Shown piece after piece: positions 23,001-31,104 of a stretch of DNA of 58,476 nt. The stretch covers positions 455-58,930 of the forward strand of contig NZ_BQUN01000182.1 in the NCBI RefSeq assembly GCF_026008495.1, given 5' to 3'. Made by a program: the position numbers and the translations under genes. The DNA comes from Streptomyces sp. A012304 (GTDB lineage: Bacteria; Actinomycetota; Actinomycetes; Streptomycetales; Streptomycetaceae). The notes beneath the pieces were generated by a model. It did no database searches, was not told the DNA's origin, and was given only the letters and a program-made list of their open reading frames with translations. Each line of letters begins with the position of its first letter. Position 1 is the first letter of the stretch.

Positions 23001-25784
23001 CTGCTGCGGGCCGCCGGGGCCCGGCTGCGCCACGAGCACCTCGCGGAACTCACGCTCCTGCACCCCCTGACCGTGCCGGAGACGGGGGACCTCCATCTCC
23101 AGGTGGCCGTGGACCCCGAGCCCGGCACCGCCGACCCGACGGGCGGACTGCCGTTCACCGTGCACTGCCGTACGGCGGGCGACGACACCGACCCCGACGC
23201 CGCCGAGTGGACCCGGTGCGCCACCGGCCTGCTCACCCGGGACCCGGTCGACCCGCCCGCGCCCGTGCCGTGGAGCCCCGGCGTCTGGCCGCCGGACGGC
23301 GCGCGCGAGCTGGACCTCGACGCGCTGATGGACGGCCTGGAGGAGACGGGCTTCGGTTACGGCCCGGCCTTCCTCGGGCTGCGCCGGGCCTGGCGGCTGG
23401 GCGACGAGATCTACGTCGACGCCCGGCTGCCCGGGGAACTGCGGGAGACCGGCGACACGTTCGGGGTGCATCCGGCCCTGCTGGACGCGGTGCTGCGGCC
23501 GGTCGCCCTCGGCGCCCTCGCCGAGACCGGACCCGAAGGCACCGAGCGGCGCCGCGGGCTGCCGTTCTCCTGGACCGGCGTCACCTGGCGAGCCTCCGGC
23601 GCCACCGCCCTGCGCGGCCGCTTCCGCCCCGCGGGCCCCGACGCGGTCGCCATCGACCTCACCGACGACACCGGCCGCCCCGTGGTGTCCGTGGCCGCGC
23701 TCGCCCTGCGCCCCGAGTCCCCGGAGCACATCGTGGGCCCCGCCCGGCCCGGCGGCGTACCCCTGCTGCGTCTGGGCTGGCAGCCGCTGCCCGCCACGCC
23801 GGCGGCACCGCCCGCAGGCGGATGGAGCCTGATCACCTCGGCCGCCGACCCCTGGCAGCGGGCGCTCGACGCGGTGGGCGGCGGCCGTCACGCGGACATC
23901 GCGTCGCTGTCCGCCGGCCTCGCGGACGACGCCGCGGTGCCCTCCGCGGTGGTGCTGCCGCCCGCCCCCGGCCCCTCGGACGCCGGCCCGGACCGGGGAG
24001 TGCGCCGGCGGCTCGGGCTCGCCCTGGACGCGGCACGGCGCTGGCTGGCCGACGACCGGCTCGCCGACTCCCGGCTCGTGGTGATGACCCGGGGCGCCCT
24101 GGCGGTACGGCCCGGCGACGGCGCCCCGGACCCGGCCGAGGCCGCCGTGTGGGGGCTGCTGCGCTCGGCCCAGTCGGAGCACCCGGGCCGCTTCCTCCTG
24201 CTCGACGTCCCCGACGACGGACCGACGGCGGACACCGCGGGCCTCCTCGCCACGGCCCTCGAGTCCGGCGAGCCCCAACTCGCCCTGCGTGCCGGCGAGC
24301 TGTACGCGCCCCGGCTGGAACGTGTGCCGTCCCTCCCCTCCGACCCGCCCGCGCCGATCGACCCGGACGGGCTCGCCCTCATCACCGGAGGCACCGGAGC
24401 CCTCGGCGCGCTGATCGCCCGCCACCTCGTCAGCCGGCACGGGATACGGGACCTCGTGCTCGCCGGCCGCCGCGGCGAGGCCGCCGAGGGAGCGGCCGGG
24501 CTGAGGGAGGAGCTGACGGCCCTCGGCGCCCGCGTCACCCTCGCCGCGTGCGACGTCGCCGACCGTGCCGACGTGGACCGGCTGATCGCCGCGCTCCCCG
24601 CCGACCGGCCCCTGCGCCTGGTCGTGCACGCGGCGGGAGTCGTCGACGACGCCCCGGTGCAGTCCCTGGACACCGACCGCCTCGACACCGTGCTCGGCGC
24701 CAAGGCGGACGGCGCCTGGCACCTGCACGAGGCGACCCGCGACCGGGACCTGTCGGCCTTCGTGCTCTTCTCCTCGGCGTCGGGCCTCCTGGGCGGCGCC
24801 GGACAGGGCAACTACGCGGCCGCGAACGCCGTCACGGACGCCCTCGCCGCCCACCGTCGCGCGCTCGGCCTGCCCGCCGTCTCCCTCGCCTGGGGCTGGT
24901 GGGGCACCGAGCAGGGCATGTCGGCCCGCCTGACCGCCACCGACACACGCCGACTGCGCCAGGCCGGACTGGTACCGCTGACGGAGGACGAGGGCCTCGC
25001 CCTCTTCGACGCGTCCCTGGCCCGGGCGTCCCGCAACCGCCCCGCGGCTGACGCGGCGTCGGAGGGCGGCGGCCTTCCGGGTGTCATGGCGTCGGAGGGC
25101 GGCCCTGACAGTACGGACGGCTCCGCCCACGACGCGGTCCTCGTCCCCCTGCGGCTGGACGTCGCCGCCCTGCGCGCCCGCGCCCGCACCAGCCCCGTCC
25201 CGCACCTCCTGCGCACCCTCGTCCCGGCGCCCGGGCACACCCCGCAGGGCACGGCCGGGGACACCGGCGCCCGCGCCCGGCTGGCCGGGCTGACCGGGGC
25301 CGCGCTCGACGCCGCGCTCGTCGACGCCGTGCGCTCCACCGCCGCCGACATCCTCGGCCACCCGGACACCGAGGCGATCGACACCGACCGCGGCTTCCTC
25401 GACCTCGGCTTCGACTCCCTGACCGGGATGGAACTGCGCACCCGGCTCACCCGCCTGACCGGGGTACGGCTGCCGGCGACCGTCGTCTTCGACCACCCCA
25501 GCCCGGCCGCCCTCGCCGCCCACCTGCGACAGCGGCTCGCCCCCGACACACCGCGGACGACGACGGCGTCCCGCGTCCGCAAGGACCTGGAGTCCCTGAC
25601 GGCGTCACTGGCCGCCGCCCCGCCCGACGAGGAGGACCGCACAGCGGTGGCCGCCGGACTGCGCGCCCTGCTGCGCACGGTGGAGGAACCCCACGACCGG
25701 CCCGTGAAGGCGGACAGAGACCTGGCGACCGCCACCACGCAGGAGCTCTTCGCGCTGATCGACGACGAGCTGGGCCGGGCGTGA
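20025..25784 (+). CDS. Type I PKS, one module KS-AT(malonyl)-DH-KR-ACP
   Basis: The protein has 1919 residues. Its N-terminal docking helix (LVDALRVALRDNERLRARNQ) belongs to a different sequence class from those of the B, C and E proteins. KS spans about 33-450 (Cys207). The AT has GHSIG (Ser662) and HAFH (762-765), predicting malonyl-CoA. The DH has His977 of HxxxGxxxxP and Asp1154, but the usual Gln/His four residues later is Arg1158. The KR has VDD (1540-1542) in place of LDD and Tyr1597, so it is still B-like. The ACP Ser is 1798. A Gly/Ser-rich insert of about 30 residues follows the KR (near 1672-1702). The C-terminal docking tail ends in QELFALIDDELG. The predicted outcome is a double bond, or a D-hydroxyl if the DH is weak. 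It probably follows PKS-C and feeds PKS-E. Confidence 0.95.
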   Translation: MAATSDRLVDALRVALRDNERLRARNQRLTDAGREPIAVVGMACRFPGKVSGPDDLWDLVARGADAVHAFPTDRGWDVDALYDPDGGTGRSYVREGAFLDEAGAFDAGLFGISPREALAMDPQQRLLLEVTWEAVEHAGIDPLSLRGSATGVFVGGRAMDYGPRVHEDVPEQLAGYLLTGGSPAVLSGRLSYALGLEGPALTVDTACSSSLVALHLAARSLRAGECALALAAGVAVMATPGAFIEFSRQRGLAADGRCRSFSADANGTGWGEGVAVLALERLDEARRLGHEVLAVVRGSAVNQDGASNGLSSPNGLAQQRVIRAALDDAALTVDQVDVVEAHGTGTTLGDPIEAHALLATYGTRDAGRPPLWLGSLKSNLAHTQAAAGLGGVIKMVQAIRAGTVPRTLHVTAPTPHVDWESGAVRLATEAVPWPETGEPRRAAVSSFGISGTNAHVIVEQAPPAPSYAPDDAPVAERPSPVAWTVSGRGAKALRAQARRLRDFAAARPGVPVADTALSLATTRAALEHRAVVVGEDHAELLRGLDAVAAGEPAENTALGVVHGEPKTAFLFTGQGAQRPGMGRELHARFPVFAHAWDEVCAHLDAHLERPLSGVVFADPGTPEAALLDRTEWAQPALFAFEVALFRLLESTGVHPDVVAGHSIGELGAATVAGVLSLPDAAALVAARGRLMGQLPSGGSMVALQAGEEEVLPLLAGQDRHVSVAAVNGPRATVIAGDTDAVTRIAEHWAERGRRTTTLRVSHAFHSPRMDAVLDDFRAVAERLTYHPPRIPLVSDLTGRPAEAADICSADYWVRHIRLPVRFADCVTTLHQDRVTRFVEVGPDAALTPMARQCLPDTADDPDDGDPTLVVPVLRRDRPEVRSLLTALAELHVRGTAVDWPATLTGTTPARRVPLPTYAFQHRTFWLDDAPSARMPDAAGLTTVGHPLLTAALRRADGRGWTFTATLSVRRLPWLADHTVRGTAVVPGTAVAELLRAAGARLRHEHLAELTLLHPLTVPETGDLHLQVAVDPEPGTADPTGGLPFTVHCRTAGDDTDPDAAEWTRCATGLLTRDPVDPPAPVPWSPGVWPPDGARELDLDALMDGLEETGFGYGPAFLGLRRAWRLGDEIYVDARLPGELRETGDTFGVHPALLDAVLRPVALGALAETGPEGTERRRGLPFSWTGVTWRASGATALRGRFRPAGPDAVAIDLTDDTGRPVVSVAALALRPESPEHIVGPARPGGVPLLRLGWQPLPATPAAPPAGGWSLITSAADPWQRALDAVGGGRHADIASLSAGLADDAAVPSAVVLPPAPGPSDAGPDRGVRRRLGLALDAARRWLADDRLADSRLVVMTRGALAVRPGDGAPDPAEAAVWGLLRSAQSEHPGRFLLLDVPDDGPTADTAGLLATALESGEPQLALRAGELYAPRLERVPSLPSDPPAPIDPDGLALITGGTGALGALIARHLVSRHGIRDLVLAGRRGEAAEGAAGLREELTALGARVTLAACDVADRADVDRLIAALPADRPLRLVVHAAGVVDDAPVQSLDTDRLDTVLGAKADGAWHLHEATRDRDLSAFVLFSSASGLLGGAGQGNYAAANAVTDALAAHRRALGLPAVSLAWGWWGTEQGMSARLTATDTRRLRQAGLVPLTEDEGLALFDASLARASRNRPAADAASEGGGLPGVMASEGGPDSTDGSAHDAVLVPLRLDVAALRARARTSPVPHLLRTLVPAPGHTPQGTAGDTGARARLAGLTGAALDAALVDAVRSTAADILGHPDTEAIDTDRGFLDLGFDSLTGMELRTRLTRLTGVRLPATVVFDHPSPAALAAHLRQRLAPDTPRTTTASRVRKDLESLTASLAAAPPDEEDRTAVAAGLRALLRTVEEPHDRPVKADRDLATATTQELFALIDDELGRA

Positions 25785-25827
25785 CCCGCGAGCGCACCGC
25801 CCCGCGACCGACCAAGAGAGGTGCAGC

Positions 25828-28800
25828 ATGACCGCCGAGGACGGGACCCCGTCGAAGGAACAACTCCTGGACTACCTGCGGCGCGCCACGGCCGAACTGC
25901 GCACGGCACGCCGGCAGTTGAACAACCTGCGGGACCGGGAGCACGAGCCCGTCGCCATCGTGGGCATGGCGTGCGCCTACCCCGGGGGCGTGCGCTCCCC
26001 GCAGGAGCTGTGGGAGCTGCTCGCCGCGGGCGGCGACGCCGTGTCCGCCTTCCCCGCCGACCGGGGCTGGGACCTGGAGAACCTCTACGACCCCGACCCC
26101 GACGCCACCGGCAAGTGCTCCAGCAAGGAAGGCGGATTCCTCACCGAGGCCGCCCACTTCGACGCGGAGTTCTTCGGCATCTCGCCCCGCGAGGCCCTCA
26201 CCGTCGATCCCCAGCAGCGCCTGCTCCTGGAGTGCGCGTGGGAGACGCTCGAACGGGCCGGAATCGACCCGCGCACCCTGCGCGGCGAACCCGTCGGGAC
26301 CTACGTGGGCGTCATGTACAACGACTACGCCTCCCGCCTCCAGCCGCCGCCCGAGGGATTCGAGGGCTTCCTCGGCAACGGCAGCGCACCGAGCGTGGCC
26401 TCCGGGCGGATCGCCTACACCTTCGGCTTCGAGGGCCCCGCCGTCACCGTCGACACGGCCTGCTCCTCCTCCCTGGTGGCCCTGCACCTGGCGGCCCAGG
26501 CGCTGCGCCGGGGCGAGTGCGCCCTGGCGCTCGCCGGGGGAGTGACCGTGATGTCCACACCGGGCCCGTTCATCGAGTTCAGCCGACAGCGCGGCCTGGC
26601 CCCGGACGGCCGCTGCAAGGCGTTCTCCGCGCACGCCGACGGCACCGGGTGGGGCGAGGGCGTCGGCCTGCTGCTGCTCGAGCGGCTCAGCGACGCCCAC
26701 CGAAGCGGCCACCCCGTGCTCGCCGTGGTACGGGGCAGCGCGATCAACCAGGACGGCGCCAGCAGCGGCCTCACCGCCCCCAACGGCCCCTCCCAGGAGC
26801 GGGTGGTACGGCAGGCCCTCGCCGACGCCGGGCTGCGCCCGCAGGACGTGGACGCGGTCGAGGCGCACGGCACCGGCACCAGACTCGGCGACCCCATCGA
26901 GGCCCAGGCGCTCATGGCGGCCTACGGCCAGGACCGGGACGCCGAACGCCCCCTGCTGGTCGGCACGTTGAAGTCCAACATCGGACACGCCCAGGCCGCC
27001 GCGGGCGTCGGCGGCGTCATCAAGACCGTGCTGGCCCTGCGGCACGGCATCCTGCCCAGGACCCTGCACGCCGAGGAGCCCAGCCCGCACATCGACTGGT
27101 CCGCGGGGGCCGTACGGCTGCTGACCGAGGCGACGCCCTGGCCGGCCACCGGCCGCCCGCGCCGTGCCGGGGTCTCCTCCTTCGGCGTCAGCGGAACCAA
27201 CGCCCACGTCATCCTCGAACAAGCCCCGCAGCCCCGACCGGCCCCCGACCCGAACACACCGACAGACACAGACACAGACACAGACACAGACACAGACACA
27301 GACACGGGCACGGCCACGGCCACGGACATAGCCACGGACGAGGCGCACGCCACGCCGTCCGCCGCGGGCGACCGCGCGCTCGCCTATCCGCTGTACGCCA
27401 GGACCCCCGCCGCCCTGCGCGCCCAGGCTACGCGGCTCCACCGCCACCTGCTCGACCGTCCGGACACCGATCCCACCGACCTGGCCCACTCACTGACCCG
27501 CCACCGCTCCCCGCTCAGGCACCGGGGCGTGGTCGTCGCCGCCGACCGCGACGCTCTGCTGCGCGGCCTGCGACGCCTCGCCGACGGCGGCACCGCCACC
27601 GGGGTGCCGGCCGGGGGCGCCGGCCCGGAGGGCGGACTGGCCGTGCTGTTCTCCGGGCAGGGCGCGCAGCGGGCCGGCATGGGCCGCGGGCTGAGCGCCG
27701 CGCTCCCCGCGTTCGCCGAGGAACTGGACGACCTCTGCGCGCACTTCGACCCGCATCTGGACCGGAGCCTGCGCGAGGTGCTGTGGGCCGGACCCGGCAC
27801 CCCCGCCGCCGGGCTGCTCGACCGCACCGAGTACGCCCAGCCCGCACTGTTCGCCCTGGAGGTGGCCCAGTACCGGCTGCTGCGCCGCTTCGGCGTCACC
27901 CCCGACTTCGTGGCCGGCCACTCCGTGGGCGAACTGGCCGCGGCGCACGTCGCCGGCGTGTGGTCCCTGCCGGACGCGGCGGCGCTGGTCGCGGCCCGCG
28001 GCCGGCTGATGCAGGCCCTTCCCGAGGGCGTGGGCGCCATGCTCGCCGTACGGGCCACCGAGGAGGACCTGCGGCCGCTGCTCGCCGGGCGCGAACGGCA
28101 GGTCTCGATCGCCGCCGTCAACGGCCCGGACGCCACGGTCGTCTCGGGGGACGCCGAGGCCGTCGAGGACATCGCGGCCTGGTGCGCGGCGCACGGCCGG
28201 CGCAGCAGGCGACTGCGCACCAGCCACGCCTTCCACTCCCCGCACATGGACGCGATCCTGGACGACTTCCGCAAGGCGGCCGAGGAACTCACCTACCACC
28301 GCCCCACCCTCCCGGTCGTCTCCCACCTGACCGGCGAGACCGCCGCCGAAGGCGAGCTCACGGACCCCGCCTACTGGGTGCGCCACGTACGGCAGCCGGT
28401 GCGCTTCGCCGACGGGGTGCGGCGGCTGGCGGCGGACGGCGCCCGTGACTTCCTCGAACTCGGCCCGGACGGGGTGCTCTCCTCGATGGTGCCCGAATGC
28501 CTGGCCGGCCACGACTGCGCGCCGCGGACCAGGGCCCTGCCCGCCGCCCGCCGCGACCGGCCCGAGGCGCTGTCCTACGTCACGGCCCTGGCCGAACTGC
28601 ACACCCGCGGCAGGGCCGTCGACTGGGCCCCGCTGTTCGACGGTCGCCGGCCGGGCTTCCTGACGACGCTGCCCACCTACGCGTTCCAGCGGCGCCGCTA
28701 CTGGCTCGACGCCGTACCCCCCGCGCCACGGCACACGCCCGACCCGACGGCGCACCCCGAGCGGCCCGCGCCGCACGCCGAACCGGCCCCGGACACCGAG

Positions 28801-29097
28801 CCGGCCGCGGACACCGAACAGGCGCCGGACCTCACCGCCCTGGCGGCACCCGACCGCCTGGCCGCACTGGTGCGGTTGACCGCGCGCACCGCCGCCGACG
28901 TCCTCGGCCACGACGGCCCCGAGCCCCTGGCCGGCGACGCGGAACTCCTCGACCTGGGCATCACCTCCCTCATGGCGGTCGAACTGCGCACCCGCCTCGG
29001 CGAGGCCCTGGGCCTGGAGCTGCCGCCCACCCTGGTGTACGACCATCCGCGGGTGGAGGACATCGCCCGCCTCCTGGACGAGGAGCTCGACCGGTGA
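25828..29097 (+). CDS. Type I PKS, terminal minimal module KS-AT(malonyl)-ACP without TE
   Basis: The protein has 1089 residues; GAGAGG precedes the ATG. An N-terminal docking coil (QLLDYLRRATAELRTARRQL) leads to KS about 38-460 (Cys212) and AT about 608-900 with GHSVG (Ser699) and HAFH (800-803), so malonyl-CoA is expected. The post-AT linker runs straight into one ACP at about 1008-1085 and the protein stops there. No KR, DH, ER, TE or docking tail is present. The ACP serine is in ITSL (Ser1047), where almost all type I ACPs have DSL. The product should be a beta-ketoacyl-ACP that needs release in trans. The KS-AT linker contains a Thr-Asp microsatellite repeat. The stop codon overlaps the GTG of the discrete thioesterase (GTGA), so the two are translationally coupled. 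Confidence 0.95.
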   Translation: MTAEDGTPSKEQLLDYLRRATAELRTARRQLNNLRDREHEPVAIVGMACAYPGGVRSPQELWELLAAGGDAVSAFPADRGWDLENLYDPDPDATGKCSSKEGGFLTEAAHFDAEFFGISPREALTVDPQQRLLLECAWETLERAGIDPRTLRGEPVGTYVGVMYNDYASRLQPPPEGFEGFLGNGSAPSVASGRIAYTFGFEGPAVTVDTACSSSLVALHLAAQALRRGECALALAGGVTVMSTPGPFIEFSRQRGLAPDGRCKAFSAHADGTGWGEGVGLLLLERLSDAHRSGHPVLAVVRGSAINQDGASSGLTAPNGPSQERVVRQALADAGLRPQDVDAVEAHGTGTRLGDPIEAQALMAAYGQDRDAERPLLVGTLKSNIGHAQAAAGVGGVIKTVLALRHGILPRTLHAEEPSPHIDWSAGAVRLLTEATPWPATGRPRRAGVSSFGVSGTNAHVILEQAPQPRPAPDPNTPTDTDTDTDTDTDTDTGTATATDIATDEAHATPSAAGDRALAYPLYARTPAALRAQATRLHRHLLDRPDTDPTDLAHSLTRHRSPLRHRGVVVAADRDALLRGLRRLADGGTATGVPAGGAGPEGGLAVLFSGQGAQRAGMGRGLSAALPAFAEELDDLCAHFDPHLDRSLREVLWAGPGTPAAGLLDRTEYAQPALFALEVAQYRLLRRFGVTPDFVAGHSVGELAAAHVAGVWSLPDAAALVAARGRLMQALPEGVGAMLAVRATEEDLRPLLAGRERQVSIAAVNGPDATVVSGDAEAVEDIAAWCAAHGRRSRRLRTSHAFHSPHMDAILDDFRKAAEELTYHRPTLPVVSHLTGETAAEGELTDPAYWVRHVRQPVRFADGVRRLAADGARDFLELGPDGVLSSMVPECLAGHDCAPRTRALPAARRDRPEALSYVTALAELHTRGRAVDWAPLFDGRRPGFLTTLPTYAFQRRRYWLDAVPPAPRHTPDPTAHPERPAPHAEPAPDTEPAADTEQAPDLTALAAPDRLAALVRLTARTAADVLGHDGPEPLAGDAELLDLGITSLMAVELRTRLGEALGLELPPTLVYDHPRVEDIARLLDEELDR
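27261..27306 (+). repeat. Hexanucleotide microsatellite in the KS-AT linker of PKS-E
   Basis: About seven copies of ACAGAC/GACACA encode a Thr-Asp run, followed by a Thr-Ala/Gly tail. It is in frame, in the linker between KS and AT. Confidence 0.9.
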
Positions 29098-29897
29098 CCC
29101 CGCCGTACGACGCACAGGGCACGACCGACGGCTGGCTGCGGCGCTTCCACGCCGTCCCCGACCCGGTGGCCCGACTCGTGTGCTGTCCGCACGCGGGCGG
29201 CTCCGCCAGCGCCTTCTTCCCACTGTCCGCGGAACTCGCCGCACGCGCGGGCGTGGAGGTGCTCGCCGTGCAGTACCCCGGCCGCCAGGACCGGCGGGAC
29301 CAGCCCGCGGACCAGGGCATCGGCGCGATGGCCCGGCGGATCGCCGCGGAGCTGTCGGCGTGGACCGACCTGCCGCTGTCGGTGTTCGGCCACAGCATGG
29401 GCGCCACGGTCGGCTACGAACTGGCACGTCTCCTGGACACCACCCGCCCGCCCGGCCCGGTGCAGCTGATCGTCTCCGGCCAGCGCTCCCCGGACCTGCA
29501 GAGCAGCAGGCCCGTCGCGGAGATGGACGACGAGACGCTGGTGCGCGAGCTCACCCAGCTCGGCGGCACCAGCCCCACCCTGCTGCGCGACCCCGACGTC
29601 CTGGAGATGTTCCTGCCGCCGCTGCGCGCCGACTACGCGGCGCTGCGCGCCTACCGGCACGTCCCCGAGCCGCGCCTGTCGTGCCCGCTGACCGCGCTGG
29701 TCGGCGTGGCCGACCCGAAGGTGGCCGTCGCGGAGGCCGACGGCTGGGCGGACGTCTCCGACGGCCCCTTCGAGCTGCGGGTCTTCGAGGGCGGCCACTT
29801 CTACCTGGACACGTTCCGCGAGGAGTTCTTCGACACGATCGCCGGGCTCCTCGCCTCCCACCTGCCGGGCCGGCCGGCGTGGGAATCGGCGCACTGA
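29094..29897 (+). CDS. Discrete type II thioesterase
   Basis: The protein has 267 residues, an alpha/beta hydrolase of the RifR/TEII family. The opening CCPHAGGSASAFFPL and the nucleophile elbow GHSMG (Ser101) are characteristic. Asp207 (GVADP) and His235 (EGGHF) complete a plausible triad. The start GTG overlaps the PKS-E stop by 4 nt. Enzymes of this family usually hydrolyse stalled or wrongly primed acyl-ACPs. Because the terminal PKS module has no TE, this protein could instead, or also, release the finished chain; that is inference. It is cytosolic, with no signal peptide. Confidence 0.93.
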   Translation: MTPPYDAQGTTDGWLRRFHAVPDPVARLVCCPHAGGSASAFFPLSAELAARAGVEVLAVQYPGRQDRRDQPADQGIGAMARRIAAELSAWTDLPLSVFGHSMGATVGYELARLLDTTRPPGPVQLIVSGQRSPDLQSSRPVAEMDDETLVRELTQLGGTSPTLLRDPDVLEMFLPPLRADYAALRAYRHVPEPRLSCPLTALVGVADPKVAVAEADGWADVSDGPFELRVFEGGHFYLDTFREEFFDTIAGLLASHLPGRPAWESAH

Positions 29898-29929
29898 CCC
29901 TCACGACGACGAACGGACGGCCCACCACC

Positions 29930-30598
29930 ATGGCCACTCAGACCCACTTCACCCCCGAACTCCTCGCCTACGCACGCGAGACCTCCCTCAGGGACGACCC
30001 CGTCCTGGCGGACCTGCGCGATCTCAACGCCCAGCTGCCCGGCGGGCCGTCCCTCCAGGTCATGGCCGAGGAAGGGCAGTTGCTGTCCCTCCTCGTCCGA
30101 CTGACCGGCGCCACCCGGGTGCTGGAGATCGGCACGTTCACCGGGTACAGCACGCTGTGCATGGCCAGGGCGCTGCCGCCCGGCGGGCAGATCGTGACCT
30201 GCGAACTCAATCCCAAGTGGATCGACATCGCGCAGGGCTACTGGGACCGGGCGGGTGTCACCGACCGCGTCGACACCCACGTCGGCGACGCGCTCGCCAC
30301 GCTGGAGCGGCTCCGCGAGGAGGGCGCCGACAACACCTTCGACCTCGCCTTCGTCGACGCCGACAAGGCCCGCTACGCCCAGTACTACGAGGCCGCTCTC
30401 GCGCTGGTGCGCCCCGGCGGTCTGATCGTCCTGGACAACACCCTGTTCTTCGGCCGGGTGGCCGACCCGACCGCGCTGGACGCCGACACCCAGGCCGTCC
30501 GTGACCTGAACAAGCTGCTGCGCGACGACGACCGGGTCGACCTCGCGATGCTGGTCATGGCCGACGGCATCACCCTCGCCCGCAAGCGGACCACCTGA
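29930..30598 (+). CDS. SAM-dependent O-methyltransferase, caffeoyl-CoA OMT/MdmC-like
   Basis: The protein has 222 residues. It has the class I fold of the metal-dependent caffeoyl-CoA O-methyltransferase family: VLEIGTFTGYST (SAM motif I), GGQIVTCELN, a metal-site FVDADK and a second metal-site LDNTLFFG. Relatives in macrolide clusters methylate sugar or macrolide hydroxyls (MdmC type) or hydroxymalonyl-ACP (FkbG type). Which of these applies is not decided by the sequence. No FkbH/I/J/K partners occur in the window, so a tailoring step on the released polyketide, for instance an enol or hydroxyl, is at least as likely. It lies 32 nt after the thioesterase and is the last + strand gene of the cluster side. 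Its ribosome site is weak (GGACGG). Confidence 0.88.
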   Translation: MATQTHFTPELLAYARETSLRDDPVLADLRDLNAQLPGGPSLQVMAEEGQLLSLLVRLTGATRVLEIGTFTGYSTLCMARALPPGGQIVTCELNPKWIDIAQGYWDRAGVTDRVDTHVGDALATLERLREEGADNTFDLAFVDADKARYAQYYEAALALVRPGGLIVLDNTLFFGRVADPTALDADTQAVRDLNKLLRDDDRVDLAMLVMADGITLARKRTT

Positions 30599-30616
30599 CG
30601 GCCGCGACGGTCCGCC

Positions 30617-31030
30617 TCAGCTCGCCGCGGACATCGGACGGAAGCACGCGGTGACCGACTTGCCGTGCGGACAGGGCCGGGCCTCCCAGCTGTCGGCCAG
30701 GGCGTCGACCAGGAACATGCCCCGCCCGCCCACGCGTTCCGTGCTGGGCTCACGCGGGGTCGGCAGGTCGGCGGAGAAGTCGTGGACCGAGATGTGCAGA
30801 CAGCGGCTGTCCCAGGTCATCACCAGCTGGGCGCTGCTGTGCGCGTGCCGGTGGGCGTTGGTGACCAGTTCGGAGACGGCCAGCAGAATCGAGTCCACCG
30901 TGTCGGGTTGGTCGCTGGTCCAGCCCAGCGTGTCGAGGTGCCGGCGGGCCCAGTCGCGGGCCTCCTTGACGGTGCTGTCCATCGGCAGGGTGCGGGCCCA
31001 GCCCACGGCCCGCAGCGCTGATCCGTCCAC
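30617..31030 (-). CDS. Anti-sigma-factor-like ATP-binding protein (HATPase, RsbW type)
   Basis: The protein has 137 residues, a stand-alone GHKL ATPase fold. The N box is SELVTNAHRHA (Glu54, Asn58), Asp84 falls at the G1 position and the G box is GGRGMFLV (101-108). Such proteins bind ATP and either inhibit a sigma factor or phosphorylate an anti-anti-sigma partner. Neither partner is adjacent. The GTG start follows AAAGGCGG. It is the third gene of a minus-strand operon after the kinase and the Ig-like membrane protein, 74 nt downstream. It is convergent with the O-methyltransferase gene with only 18 nt between, marking the right limit of the polyketide operon. Confidence 0.85.
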   Translation of the reverse strand: MDGSALRAVGWARTLPMDSTVKEARDWARRHLDTLGWTSDQPDTVDSILLAVSELVTNAHRHAHSSAQLVMTWDSRCLHISVHDFSADLPTPREPSTERVGGRGMFLVDALADSWEARPCPHGKSVTACFRPMSAAS

Positions 31031-31104
31031 TGTGCCGCCTTTCTCGTTCGGTGCCGCTGAGGCAGCGTCTACCCGTCGGGGGCGGGTGAAGTCCTGAGGG
31101 GCGT

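Noticed and set aside
20361..25523. Long minus-strand open frame antisense to PKS-D
   Set aside because: Shadow of the KS-AT-DH-KR-ACP module.
27261..27306. Possible CRISPR-like array in the repeat of PKS-E
   Set aside because: It has no spacers; it is a simple in-frame microsatellite inside a coding linker.
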